A stretch of DNA of 64,000 nt, taken from contig WARS01000026.1 of assembly GCA_008933995.1 (NCBI GenBank), positions 6,524,501 to 6,588,500 of the forward strand, written 5' to 3'. The number at the start of each line of letters is the position of its first letter. Position 1 is the first letter of the stretch. This DNA comes from Datnioides undecimradiatus. Lineage: Eukaryota > Chordata > Actinopteri > Lobotiformes > Datnioididae. This document shows, piece after piece, positions 37,287-50,800 of the stretch. The notes below the pieces were generated by a model that was not told the DNA's origin, searched no databases, and was given only the letters and a program-made list of their open reading frames with translations. A program made the translations under genes and the position numbers.

Positions 37287-40200
37287 GCTCTGTAGGCAGC
37301 AGTGAACATCCTGCCTCTTTGGTCATATAATAAGTGGCCATGGCAAGGTCAGACAACAGCAAAGACAGAGTGGAAGTACATCTTGTTTGACAGCGGAAAC
37401 AAGGATTGCTGTAAAAGTAGTGTGGGTTTGTGGTAAACTGTCAAGTACAAAGCCCCAAATGGATCAAAGTAAATAAATAAAAGAATAAATAAAATCTGGT
37501 GTGCACCAAATAGGCTCTGAAATGAAGCTTTTAATGAATGAAACTAAAAAACAGAAAATAAAAAAATCTCCAAGGACAATATGTAATAGTTTGTTTTCTG
37601 CTTACCCCAGTTGCCGACACGTTTGTTTTACCTGCCAATTTGGCGACCAATGGTGACATCTCTTAAAACTGATAATAAAGCTGCCAGTGTTTTAAGAGGA
37701 AATCAAACAGTTCACTGTGTTCTGTCATCCCTAAAAACAATGGCAGCCTATTTCAAGTTAGCAGAGAGAGAGAGATATTTCTGGGGCCATTTTTCTGAGT
37801 GACCTTGGCACACCTCAGGAGGAAGAGGAAATAGTTTGACCCAAATCATCACTTGTGTCCTTGAAGGCAAACTCATTTAATAACCTCAGGAATCTGGAGA
37901 CCACCTCTACTCCTTCTGTCTCCCACCGCTCCTCTCCGTTGTGATCTTTCCTGTTCTAACTTTTATTCCACCTCCTTTTTTGGTGTCTGTGCACCTTCAC
38001 TTTCACTCACAGAGGCCCCCACAGGGCCTCAAAATCAATCTCACCGTGCTTAAAATAATCAACCTAGTTGTGGAAGAGGGCTTACCACTAACACGTACAG
38101 TAGCTCACTTACTTCACTCCTCTCTGTGAGTGTGAGCACCGCCAGCCACCTGAGGAGTCATGAAGGTTTCTCTTTATTTCAATATTGTCTTTCATTTAAT
38201 TAACTTATTTCATATGTGTGTCACATATGCTTTTATTTCTCTCTTTCCTTTGATTGGAATTCCTTTATTGTGTTTGTTTTTTGCTTGTTTTTTTTTTTTG
38301 CCAACAAACTGTTTAGCATGTTGTTGTTTTTTTTTTAGGTTAGCTATTTTGAGTAACTATGAGGTACAAAAAGGTGTGTCCTTTCATAACAGCTAAAAGG
38401 TGAAAACCTTAAAAATAAACAATCTAGCTAATTCTTTATTATAAACTTTCACAAGGCCTGCAACTATGCCATAATTGCAGTGGCACAAGGTGAAATATGA
38501 ACTCTTTATTTTACATCTATGTATTTAGTTATCATTTTAAACACATAAACTTAACATATAAAACTAAAATGTGCCTATTAACTGAAAAAGGATGGAAGTA
38601 AAGGTTATTGGTACTCAGTAATTGGTGACCCCCGTCTCAGTAACTTGTGACCCCCAGACAGCTGAAGAAATATCATCGATCACCCAGGATAAGAATAGCA
38701 TCTAGAAGCTGGCCTATGGCCATCACTAAAAACGTCTCCTCCTCACTGGTTTGGGTAATTAACGACAGTCTTCATAGTGATGCATCCAGCTGAAGCTTCA
38801 AACAATTCCTAACCCTGCCTGTTACAACCTTTAACTAATGAGTTCTCCTGCCATTTGTGCTGCCAGTATACGAGGGAAAAAATGGGAAAACTGTAGTGTG
38901 ACCCAGGTCTCATGTAAAAGACACATTTAATGAAATACAATCCACTGAAGTCGTGATTCTCTCCTTTGTGTTGTTTTCTCTTTTCATCCTAATTTCATTA
39001 TGTCTGCTGCATTTTTTTCAGACTGCTATTGATTTTTAAAGGTATGCAAATTTTTCCCAGTGCTGAAGTCAAGGAGGCATTGCCCGCCCTACATTACAAC
39101 TCAAATATAGCCACACCAATTAAGGCCAACTCTCCTTTGGTACGTTAAGCATAGCGTAGGAATCATTCTATATTATTGTATTATTTACTATCCTACAATG
39201 TCGGACCATACAGACATGCACCATGTCATTGGATTAAATCAGCTGGAACTATGATGAGATCCAACACACTTCATTTGATTCAGCATGAATGATAACATGA
39301 TTGTAGAGTTTTAAAAAAAACAACTGATTTACATTCATTTTTGCCCTTTAGTGGTAAAAAAAGAAATTAATCAGAGGGTTTCATTTAGCCCTGACTATGG
39401 GAATGAATCATCAGTTTGTTTATTTTTTTTTACAATTTTATTTCTCTGTTTTTCTTTCCCTTTCTTCCTTCACTATGGCTGTCAGAGGAGGAGTGAAGTA
39501 ATTACAACCTGTCTCTGACCCACACTGGCCTGCAGCCCAATGAGGGGGGGCAGATGGGGGGCCACAAAAAGAGACCGAGATGTAGAAAAGGGATGCAGTA
39601 AGAAAAAGACTGAGGAACACATGGAAGAAAAGGAGGAAAAGAAGATAGCAGGTAGAAGAAAAAATAGACAGGTGAGTGACAGACTGAGGGATTCTGATGA
39701 GTGACAGGATGAGGCAGAAGAGGGCAGGCGAGATGAGAGGATAGGGGGCGAGCAGGATGGCAGAGGGAGAGAGGGAGGGAAAGCTTCCGACAAAAGGAAG
39801 TGGGAGACGATCCAGTAAAACACATGGTGAGTGAGCGCATTTGTGTGTGTGCGTGCGTGCATTCCCGCACATGTTTGAGCACCGACGTGGTAAGGGAGTG
39901 CAAGCAGTAGATGGTCACAGCCCTAATAGCATTATATTACTTGATGCCAAATTTAAAATATATGCTACAAGGCTAGATTGCAGGCTGTAAGGGATTTAAT
40001 TCTAAATTAAGCCTCTAAGGAGAAAATTTGCATGTAAATCCATGTACCAAACCATTACTCTATGTATGCACAACAATTAGAAGCATTTAAATCAGAGAGT
40101 TAAGACAACTGAGTGGGTGCCACGGTAACTCATAAAGATGAGCACACATGCGCAAACCCACAAAGAAGTGTGCTCGCGTCAGGATGATAATTATTAAAAT

Positions 40201-41651
40201 ACATCAATTGTTTTTTCAACCTCTATTTAAGCCTGTGAGGTTCATAATACTTGATCTAAACTCACAAATGTGCACACACATGCAAGCGCACACGCATTCA
40301 CTGAGTTAAGGCCAAGTGTGGCAGAAAGGGAGAGCAGAGAAAGCAAAGGAATGGAGATAAAACAGTGTTAGTCGAGAGAGAGAGAGAAAGGGGAAGCAGA
40401 ATGTGACAAAGTGAGTGAAGGGGAGCCAGAGCTCTGAACCCTCCTTCTAGATGGCTGCTGGCCTTGAAGCCTGCCGGCTCCGAATGGCACATTTGGCACA
40501 GGGAATGTTTGCTTTGGGTCCTCAAAACTACAATGCATTTTACTGTTATCCCAACAGCTGTGCAATCTGTTGTGCTTTAATGGCAAAAATTAGTTGACCT
40601 CTTCTCTCTGTCTCACTGGAGAACAAGCTCTGTCCAGCCGTGGAGGGTCTTGAACAGTGAGTTTGTTTTCTAGCTTGGTTTTGATGCACTCATGGAGGTG
40701 AAGGTCAATGCTCATCATTACAAATACAGTGACTCATGATGATGATTCATAATGAAATACAATGGTCATCTCACACTTCTGTGCTTGCCAGTATGACATT
40801 CTGCACTGATGCTCTCTTGGTCATTCCTACTTGGTACCTATTCTCTGTCCTACCCGGTTGGTGAGAAGACTTCATATAGCCAGGGACTTCAGCAGTGTTG
40901 GGTTCGATAAAACTTAATAACATTTATGAGACACTTATATTTAACCTATGAGTATTCTCATTTTTATCTGTTTCACACTTCTACTTCATCACAGTTCCGA
41001 GTCAAACAAATCCCTTCATTCACAACAAAATGTGACTTTAGATAGGGGTAATTTAACAAATTAAGATTTTACATTAAAAAAATACTCATTATAAGTCTAT
41101 GAGGTAGAATGCATTGTTAAAAATTAAACCAGTTGTTAGCAAACTGTTTGGCTTTTGACTATTGTCTAGTAGAAGGTCCATGTCACACATCAATGAGTTG
41201 TTAGCAGCTCTACCAAATAGAGAGAGAGAGAGAGATCTGCAGAAAATCATACAAGTTTCAGTAGCAGTTTGATTTTTAGTATTTTTTTAATTGTGGTTGA
41301 TGGTTATAGATCTGAATACCTCCCCAGATAGTCAGGAGGCAGACACAAGAACAGGACGACCTCTTGCAGTCCAATACAGCCTTCTCCCTGTATAGTTAAG
41401 AAGCTTTAATGTATTATTGTTGTCAGACTGCTATCATTAAACCAACTTTAAGGCCATTTTTTTATGTTGTAGTTGCTTCCCACCCACCACCTGTACATAT
41501 CGGATACTCAAGTTAAGCTAGAATTTATCAGTCTAAACCAAGTGATTACAATTTGCCTAAACATGCACTGTAATGATGGGTGTAGCCAGTGCAGAACCAG
41601 CAGAAACCTTCACTGATGAGACTTTCTGCTGATATTTCTATTATCCTAGTG

Positions 41652-41678
41652 TCTCTCTCTCTCTCCCTCACATACACA

Positions 41679-41715
<37 letters not shown>
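41652..41715. repeat. (CT)n/(CA)n compound microsatellite
   Basis: A CT run followed by CA units with two CATA interruptions. Confidence 0.93.
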
Positions 41716-41719
<4 letters not shown>

Positions 41720-41857
41720 GTACGAATGTATTTTCAGAAAATGGAAGCTGCAGCAGACTCAAGGTCTCTTGTGAATGTCTGTAGGCACAGACTGTAAGCA
41801 CCTGGACAAAAAGGGAAAAAAAAATAATGTCACGCACAAGTTTGTGTGTATGTGTGA

Positions 41858-41900
41858 AAGAGAGAGAGAGAGGGGGAGAGAGAGATAGAGAGAGAGAAAG
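41858..41900. repeat. (GA)n tract
   Basis: Imperfect GA repeat with a G-run interruption. Confidence 0.88.
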
Positions 41901-42007
41901 ACAGATATAGGTAAAGACAGAGAGAAATTTGGTAGAAGGTGGTAAAACAGTAGAGATCTGTTGCTTCTGCATCAAACTCAACTTGCTTTCTCTGTTACAT
42001 ACACATT

Positions 42008-42069
42008 CCCTCTCCCTTCTCTTCCTCCCTCTCTCTTTCCCTCTCTCTTTCCCTCTCTATCTCTTTCTC

Positions 42070-42100
<31 letters not shown>
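42008..42100. repeat. CT-rich/(CA)n compound repeat
   Basis: Polypyrimidine tract with ctctctttcc units passing into a CA run. Confidence 0.88.
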
Positions 42101-42837
42101 ATCAACTAACAAGCATGTGGACAGGCATGCAACCTCACAGACACATAGAAACCCAGTAGTTAGTTCCTGCGTCATTACAGTAGCCATCTGTCAGTATGCA
42201 GGCACACATACACCGACTTGGCTGTGTGCATGCATCCACAACACAGAGACACACACAGCATCCACGAGACAGAGAGATTCACACACACACATAGGGCTGC
42301 ATGCAGCCACATTGCATATGCACAAACACTCACTTTCACCCTGGAAATATCTCACCCTGGTGACCCTGACTGCCCTACTCGCCTTGCTAGTAGTCTGACG
42401 GATTTTGCATGAAGCCTTGGATTTACGTAGATCAATCTAAGAGGTGAAAGGTTTCTTCTTCCTACTTCTCTCATTTCTCGTCCTCTCCTCTTCCCTCTCG
42501 TTTTTCTCTCCATCCCTACCCACATGAATCTGTCTGTTTGTCTGTGTCTGCCAAAGACTGATGTCATTGTCCGCCAGCGTGCCTCCAGTGTGTTAGATGA
42601 AATGATGAATGTTGAGGTATAATCCCACGGTTTAATCCCAACCACTCCCAATCCGCTGCCAGCACACACCGGACAGCCGGAGCAACTCCTCTGACAGATA
42701 TGCAGACAGACAGTTTTGTTTTTAACCATAAAAAACCCCAAAACATTAAGGGTTTGGAGAAGGGGGGTGGCACATTTGGGCCTCCAGCAGTCTTTAATAA
42801 TGATTTCACATTATTCAAAGATGCCCACCTGCTAGGC

Positions 42838-42902
42838 GCACACACACACACACACACGCACACACACACACACTTAGAGAGAGAGAGAGTGAGAGAGAGA
42901 GA
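42838..42902. repeat. (CA)n(GA)n compound microsatellite
   Basis: A CA run with one CG, then a GA run with one GT. It immediately precedes the CpG-richer segment. Confidence 0.93.
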
Positions 42903-42959
42903 TGAAAGATTATTTATTTCTCATGGGTGGGAGACATTGAGTGAGTGAGAGTGAGTGAG

Positions 42960-43221
42960 TGGGAGGGAGGGCGGCAGTCAGAAACAAGCAAACTAATTCT
43001 CACCGAAGAACAGACAGTCGTGCCAGAGCGGGAGCTGCGGTTAGTTCACCTCTCTGACGCTCTTTGCACATCATCAAACAGACGCTATTAGCGTTTTGGT
43101 TTGGTTTTTTCCCTTCACGAGTCCAGGTACCCAGTAGTAGGACCAGAGTTTCCATTGTGGATAGGAGAGGGGGGGCTGCAAACACACGCACCCGCACTTC
43201 TCCAAGCCGCGACAACTCAAG
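42960..43221 (+). promoter_or_regulatory. candidate non-coding first exon / promoter of an unidentified gene
   Basis: G+C and CpG content rise above the surroundings, and the segment ends in a near-consensus donor CAAG|GTAAGG at 43221/43222. No long frame is present, so if real it is a 5' UTR exon of a gene running right, beyond the window or into the exon-like segments near 61.2 kb. Not identified. Confidence 0.45.
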
Positions 43222-43320
43222 GTAAGGCACGCTGTAAAACTCTAAGCGTGGTGAATTAATTTCGCGTTAACAAGTCGATTTAATCCCTGCTGGCGGTGCG
43301 ATAAAGAGATAGAGAAAGAG

Positions 43321-43413
43321 ATGTTTTCTGCCGTGCTGCCTCTGCTCCTGCTGCCGCTGCTGATGGGGATGATGCGCGCTGTGCGGCCACCGCGCGTAAA
43401 ACAGCTGCAGTGA
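43321..43413 (+). CDS. short frame resembling a signal peptide (uncertain)
   Basis: A 30-codon frame in the CpG-rich segment begins MFSAVLPLLLLPLLMGMMRA, a textbook hydrophobic leader, and ends at TGA 43411-43413. It could be the first coding exon of a secreted or membrane protein using a weak donor (CGC|GTAAAA at 43395/43396), an upstream ORF, or chance in Leu-coding CTG-rich sequence. If the donor at 43221 is used, it would be intronic. Confidence 0.2.
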   Translation: MFSAVLPLLLLPLLMGMMRAVRPPRVKQLQ

Positions 43414-44807
43414 AAATCTCCAGCTGGCACGGAGAACGCAGAAAAAAGTGTCTGGCTGCTCATTGTGTCTAAATAAAGTTAAATAAGATTTTGTCGGTCA
43501 TATGCAGCAACTGACTTGTTGAAATTTTGCTTGCCTTCAGAAGACTGAGCCACTACTTAACAAAACTATCCATCGAGTCAAATCGCTCAATCAAAGACGA
43601 TAGATACTGTATTAGTGTTTTTTATCTTTTTTTTTCCTAAACAGGGATGGTCGAATATTTTTAGAATTTCCAGGTTGTCACTCAATCGTAAGTGGCAGGT
43701 TTTAACTCCGAGATATTGGAATCATTACTTTTACACTGTTAAGGCTCCTCATCAAGGAGAGTAATTTCACAAATACAGTTGCTCAACTCAGAGTGGTCAT
43801 TTTGGACCTCTGAGAAGTTCTCCCAACAGAAATTGTCTGTTTCTGTAACAGTTTGAAAGAAAAAAGAAGTCTTCTTTGAACTAAATGCCAAGAAAGGTGT
43901 TTGCGTTTTCCTCCTAACAACTTCTCCTCTTACTGTCTGTGAAGCTGCATCCAGCTTTAGCTTTTCCACTTATCACTTGTTAATTATGCATTAAACAGTG
44001 CAGAAGCACACTTTGCTTTCTCCATATTAGGTCAGCATATTGAATGCATGCTTATGTTGAACCAAGGCTGGTGTGATTAGGTTTAAAGTGGTCATTTGAA
44101 ATAACTGATGACACAGATTTGCTGTTAAAGTATGTGCCATATATGTATAAGACATTGCTTTAGTGGTAGAAGAGAGGAAAAGTGGCTGCAGGGGTAAATG
44201 TATGGTTTTAATAATTTCATATAGATGGATCAAAAGTGATCAGCTGTTTATTTAAGTCACAGCATCATATTTCAGTTTTGCAATGAAAGCAGAGTCCACC
44301 CCCTACTGGCCTCATTAACTTGCTTTATATGAGCGTGTGCGATTTGATAAACGAGGAGAGCAGAGGAGAGAAGAGAAAACATCACAGGAAATCTAGTGTA
44401 GGCTACTACACTACTGCACCCCAGAGAGGGACTAAAGGAGGCTGCTGAACCAAGAAAGCGAACAAAGTGGCTGAGGAAAAGAGGCTGGGGATGACAAAAG
44501 GGGGGCAGGCGAGGAAAAAAGCAAAAAAAAAGTAAAAATAATGCAGTTGCTCACATATTCATCTCATTTGACTTGTGAGAACTGCTCTGTATTTCCCACC
44601 ACAGTCGCTTTTAGCCGCTTGATGGTGAGGAAAAGCTCGCTCAGATTTTACGTAACAGGGTGCGAAGAACCTCCAGCAGTATCAGACAACATTTCAGGTG
44701 CTGCATCTCTCACAGTTCACACCTGTCTGCTGAGCTGACAGCCTCACAATATGTACTGTCACATGATGGTTTCCACCATATCCATCCATCTGCATGTTAC
44801 CTGCATA

Positions 44808-44839
44808 GTTATCTATCTATCTATCTATCTATCTATCTG
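44808..44839. repeat. (CTAT)n microsatellite
   Basis: About eight CTAT units. Confidence 0.95.
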
Positions 44840-47800
44840 TCTTGCTGTATGTCTATCAGTCTCCACGCCCTCTTCATAGCCACTGTCCTTTAAGCCAACC
44901 TGTAAGCTACAGTATTTTATGTTTGAACTCATCTCTTGAGACCTCATTTAGAGTTTGTGGAAAAGCTGCTGCCTAAAGGACAAAAGGCTTTCAAATCATT
45001 TGTTTGCTTTTTTTCATTGTGTACTGTACTGTTCACGGGAAAAAAAAAAATCCGTTATCCTTGATTTTCTCTGGACAAGTCAGATAACGGACAAGCTAAC
45101 ACGGTACACACATAATCAAACAAAGGTGGTTTCAGTGATACACGGCGTGTGTGTGTTCAGTTGTGTGAGTGCTTGTGCTTTATGTTTTATAGTCACCAGC
45201 TTGCTTTTTTTTGTCAGGAGGGTAGATGCAGCTCAGGTTATAACCTTCATCTGCACAGTGAAGCCTGCTGCCTTTTAAAAGTCTTGAGATTCATTTTGGA
45301 GATTTTTCAGCTGACTGACCTTTGATATGCTCTCACTAGCATGAAACATTTGGAGGATGGAGTACATCAGCAAGATAATAACTGGCAATGGTATAGATTT
45401 ATAAATCATTTTACTGAAATATAATTCATCTGATTGCTCATGTATAGTTGTAATGTAAAACTCTTTTTAAGCAAACACTAAACTGAAGTTGGCTTGCTTT
45501 TTATCAGCTTTTAGCTCCACCAAGTCTTGTGTGCTTTGGTTACATTTGATTATGTTTCTGTCTGAACTTCAACATCATATCCTAACACTACGTTTGGGGG
45601 AAAGTTATTGTAAGCCATGTGCCAAGGATTATTTTTTGGTGTGATCCAAGTGTGAAACCACAAAGGTCTGAAAGCACTTCTTAAACATTTCTGCTATTTT
45701 TTAACCTCTGCACTTTCTTAAATGAGAACGATATGGAACACATAACACATGATTGTTTGTAACTATGTGTATTTTCAGCAGATGAAAATGCAGATAAAAA
45801 GCTTTTCCCGACATTAGAATAACAAATTCAGGGGACATGAGGCTTTGATGAAGGTATTCACTCTCTAGTGTCTGATTAGTTATGCTGTTGAACAAGCTGA
45901 GCATCGATAGCTGGTTATTCTGCTGACTTGCTTCTCAGTTTTACATAGTTTTAATTTACCAGCAGGGTGGATTTATCCTGTTAATAAGAAAATGCTGACA
46001 TGGCTTAATTGTCACATAATCAAGACCTACAAAGCCCTGATTTCTGTAAGTGTTCATATATCCGTGGGTTGGACTCAATTAAATGGAAGAGTGACTTTTG
46101 ACTGCCTACACCAGCCTCTCAACGTCACTCCAATTGATTACCAAACAGTTCATCTGGGGTGATGAATGTGGTTATTACAACGCTGGTCCTATACAAATAA
46201 GGGTCAAGTATAATGGAGAAGCCAAAAAAAGGATGAGGATGGAAGGGACGAGTGATGCTGATGTTTACAGTAACATTGGCGGTATCGATCAACCCACATA
46301 TTTCACTGAGTTGACTCACTGCAGTCTGAAATGAGAGGTTGAAGGAAACATACTATTTTAAACCTAAAATCAAGATAAACCTGATCTGTAAAAAAAGCTT
46401 TAATATTGCTTATTGATTGCCCGTTGAAGATTGGTCACGGTTGAAGAAAAAGGGCACAGCATATCCGATCCTGCCCTACAGATAAATGCCTGTTTTGAAC
46501 AGATTTATGATTTCATCAATAGGAAACCTAATACAAGGTTTGGGTAGATGCTGGTGCAATGCGGGCATCAATATCCCATTATAATGTAATGGTATACCAT
46601 AATAGCTGTAGACAGTGGATGTCGACAACACCCTCTAATGCTTGTGTGGTTGAATGTGAATGTTTCCCACTGAGATACTGCTGCTGAGGCACAGGGAACA
46701 GCGTCCCAGTCTCTCCACAACCACAGAGATTTTCTATCACAGCAGCCAGGATAGCTTACAGATGGTGGTTGTAGGAGATTAAGAGGTGCATCAATCCATC
46801 ATCATGACTTTTTGAACCCTCTGTGTAATGTGACACTGTGATCACTCCTTGCCACCATATTTAGTGGCCGATAATAATCATTATATGCCCTAGGAGCTTG
46901 GAGATAATAATGTTGGCCTAGCACAAAATAAGGTGGAAACGAGGAGGCACACAAAGTAGGGGTTAGACAGCATAGCCAGCAGTGCCAAGAGTAAAAAAAA
47001 ATTCAAACATTCCTTGTATGCACACATGCCACCTACGTTACATAAGGATGAGCTTCAGGATAAACTGCACACACAGCATATGTTTGTTTTTTTCCCTTAA
47101 CTGAGTTTGGTGCCAGAGGTTTCTCATGTCCTGCCCTCCTCATCTTCTGCCTTCTTGCTCTCACACTCTCCCATTTCATCTGTTCCCTGTCTTCTGCAGC
47201 TGAGCCCTCCGTCCCCTCCTGAACCCCCAACGTGCGTTCAGTGTGTATCCATCTACCTATCCATTACTGAATAAAAAGTGTGTGATCTTGATCTTCATCA
47301 ACGGGCATAATGCAAAAACATTTTCATATTTTGATCAAAAAGCTGCTGTCAAGAAAATATGACTCTTTACTAACATCTAATAGAAGCCTTACAGCAACAT
47401 CAGCAAATGTATTTCCGCCAGCATTTTCAAGTGTAGTGCTCATGTTATCTCGCACAGTAGTGTGGACATGGGACATGTATAAGTATTCATGTTTTATGTG
47501 TTACAACACTGTCCATTCATTAAAATCTCTATGTGCCATTGACTCAGTTGAGGTAGCACCAAACCACTCATGCAGAAGAGTAAAAGTTAAAGTTAGCATG
47601 TGTAGATAAAGTTTATGATGTTGCACAGAGAAAATCTTAACAGTTGACTACGTCTGTTTAGCAGACTACTGGATGTGCACAAAGAAATTTCTGGAACATA
47701 CTTGGATAATAACCAAAATACTAGCCATCATTGCTCTATTAGTCTTTAAATAAAGAAGCATTGCTAGTTTTGTGTTTACCCATACTACTAACAAGACCTG

Positions 47801-50800
47801 GGTTTAGCCAGAGTAACCTAACAGTGGTAACCAATAGAGCATAGCAATAGTGATTAGTTATTACTAGTTGTAGTAGTTTAATGGTTTGTTAATACAACAA
47901 AACAATGCACGATCCAGCTCATAAACAATATTGGGAAATTAACTACCAGGCAAGAGTTATTATAGCTGTAACAGTAATTACAAAGTGTCAAGCTGCTTAC
48001 CTGCTAACAGGTAGGCAGTTAGTTATAATTAGAACTAACAGTAGCAAGTAACATTTAATGTTTAGATTGACCATCCACAGCTGCACAAAGCAGTGGCCAT
48101 TGTGTTGATGTCTTTCGACAGTATTGTGTTGTTTGTTTAAAAGCTAAAGCCCCCAGGTTGTTGGACTCTTTCAGTATTACATAAAACAATATTACAGTTA
48201 AAGTGAAACTACAAAACATTTACAATGGCAGGGATCCCACATGGAGGTCAGTGCCAAAATTTTATCAACTGATCTTTGGACCAGGGATCTGTTCACCAAA
48301 TTTTCAGCCAAATTCACTTGTAATGTTTTGAAATATTCTGCAGACGGGGAAACAGAGCTGGAAGAGCACATGCACCAACCAGCTTCACTGGCAGAGGTAA
48401 TGAAAGAACTTCAGCATGTGTTACTACACCAACACACACACAGAGACATCAGCAGCTTTATCTCACACACAAACACACTCACAAATGTGTTTTCTTTTTT
48501 TTTCTTTCTTTTTTTTTACTTGTGCTGTTGCAGTGGGACAATAAATACTGGCGCCAAATTGTAGAGAAAAAACCAAACTACAAACTCTGATTAAAGCAAT
48601 GAATCAAATTCTACCAATGAGTAACAGGCAGCACGTACCGACACAACACAGCCTGAGAGGAATTAAACTCGTGAAATCCTCATGAACAATACATTATCAC
48701 AGCTCAACATCAGGAGGGTAATATGGCTCTTCAAAAAGCATTGAATACACAGGGGTATACACTCACGTGAATGCTAGTGCAATTTGCTGTAATGTAAAGT
48801 GAGCTGTGTTCAGCTAGAGACTCACAGCTTTGTGCTATTAAGAAAGTCCACTTGGTTTCCAATTATTCTCATGCAAACTGATGTCTTGTTTTAGAGAAGG
48901 TGAATGGAGAAAGCAAATGTCAGTGAAATCCCCACAATATTGCTTTCTTTCCTCTTGAAAGGTTGTAGCACATGAAATAAATAACACAGTGAAAAGACTT
49001 TTTTCTATTTTATCGCGGGGCTCTCTGTTCAGACATGTGTAGCCTCATTTTACATTCATGAAGTCTTTTCGTTTCACCCCAGGTGATAGCAACACGTCTA
49101 ATTTACACTGAATTTCTTTTCAGCATTTCAAAAGTTCACTTAAAATTACCTTGACAGCTGGATAAGAAAACATAGCTATTGATTGCTGACCTTTGCTCGG
49201 TAGTGACGGACTTCTGCTCGTAAACCCACGGAGTAGAAGAGTTGAAAAGACACGTGAGAGATTTGTCCATAGCTGGGAGTTGGGAGGTAATTTAATCATA
49301 CAGATAAAAGGATGTGTTTTTCTGCTCTTTGTCGTAGGATACTGAATTAACCAGTATTCAAGGCCTTGTAAATACATACAGTGTGTGGGGAAAACAATGA
49401 ATTACTAATGAGTTATCCTATTCCCATGGCTGTCTAGTGTTAGCAGCAGGATTGAGAGAGAGACTTGAAATGACAGAGAGGCAGGGAGGGCAAAGAAAGG
49501 AAAGATAGATTAGAGGGGAAAAGAGCAATGGAGATCGAGAGACAGAGGAGTACTTCATTAAAGTTGCATTCATTACCAGAGCCTGTATATGATAGCCTCT
49601 CTCTCTCTATGTCCTCGTCTGTCATTTCTCCATCTCCTCTTCCTCTGCTTCTTTTTTTTCCCTTTCCGCTTTTCTTAATGCTTCATCTCTTATCTTCTCT
49701 TCCTCTCTGTCACCTTTCCTTTTCCTCTCAGGCAGTCTCTCACCTTCTTGTGTCTGTGTCCTGTCATCTTTTCTCCACCTCACCTTATTTATCTCAGTCA
49801 TTAGACTGTTGTGTGAAGGACTGCCGTGGCCTTTTGTAAGAGAGGAATTAGGAACAGAAAGAGGAGACTGAGTAAAACCCTCCTGACATAGTTTTCCTTC
49901 CTCCAAATAGCCCTCTGGAGGCGAAGCAGCATACTCTAACATACTCCACCTGGCCCAAGTTCACACTCTCCACTTACCTATTAATTTGGGCTTTTCCCCA
50001 TGCCAGTCCAGACTGTACAGAGCTAAATTCGGAGCACTTGGCTGTGCTGGTGCACCATTTCTTTCAATTCAGCAACAAAGTGCTGAAACTGGGCTAGAAT
50101 CTGGGCCAGCATAAAGCAGCTAGGACACAGATCAGAAAATGACATCAAAGGTACTGATGAAACCCCCCAAAATACTATACACACAAACGAGTGTAACCCC
50201 ACTTACTGTAATGTTGATGACGATAAAAAAGTACCTTTAGTACCGAGGCTATCATTATGAGCTGCACTTATTGCTTCCTCATTATATTTGTCATTGGGAT
50301 TTATGATTTGTTCTTCCTCCACCAGCCCCAGCGACATCACCACTTACGTAACACCCCAAGCTGTTATAAAGATGGATCCAACAAGCCACTGCTTTATCAG
50401 TCCTTCAACTGTGGCTCCCTATCCAATCATAACGACGGCTGCCAAAACTACTACCCCTCATCTTCTGGTAGCCGTTCCCCTGAATACCGATATAGCTAAG
50501 GCAAGCTAAGGACAGCTGCAGCATGGCACTTTTTAATTGAAAACAATTATGGTCGAGACTTTGCACCAGAGTGAATGGTTAGTGTAGAGGGAGACAGACA
50601 CAGGCAATTAAACATGCTGGGAAAATAAGGTACATTTGCAATGCATTTTTCATTGTGCTAGCAGAGAAGCAAGAGTCAAGTGTCTCTGCTTTCTCCACTT
50701 TGGCTAAACGCATGGATGGATTCAGGAGATGAATATGGTTTTTACTTTTTTGCAATGCTGCTTCAAGAAGGAAAGACAGAAATAGGAACCAGGAAAGGTT

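Larger units (their letters stand above)
36706..42959. other. gene-poor region
   Basis: No exon recognised. It contains CA runs at 37260-37286 and 41652-41715, GA/CT tracts (41858-41900, 42008-42100), a poly-T stretch near 38288-38300, and purine-rich DNA at 39590-39790 that opens reverse frames but encodes nothing recognisable. Confidence 0.45.

Noticed and set aside
39438..39918. three overlapping reverse frames of 126-144 codons
   Set aside because: They arise from a purine-rich + strand tract (Ser/Leu/Pro-rich on the reverse strand). Frames are mutually overlapping, with no motif.
43242..43463. reverse 73-codon frame in the CpG-rich segment
   Set aside because: No recognisable protein; the opposite strand has a better argument (donor site and leader-like frame).
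50257..50509. two overlapping 73-80-codon forward frames
   Set aside because: Ser/Thr/His-rich with no splice sites or motif; overlapping frames suggest chance openness.
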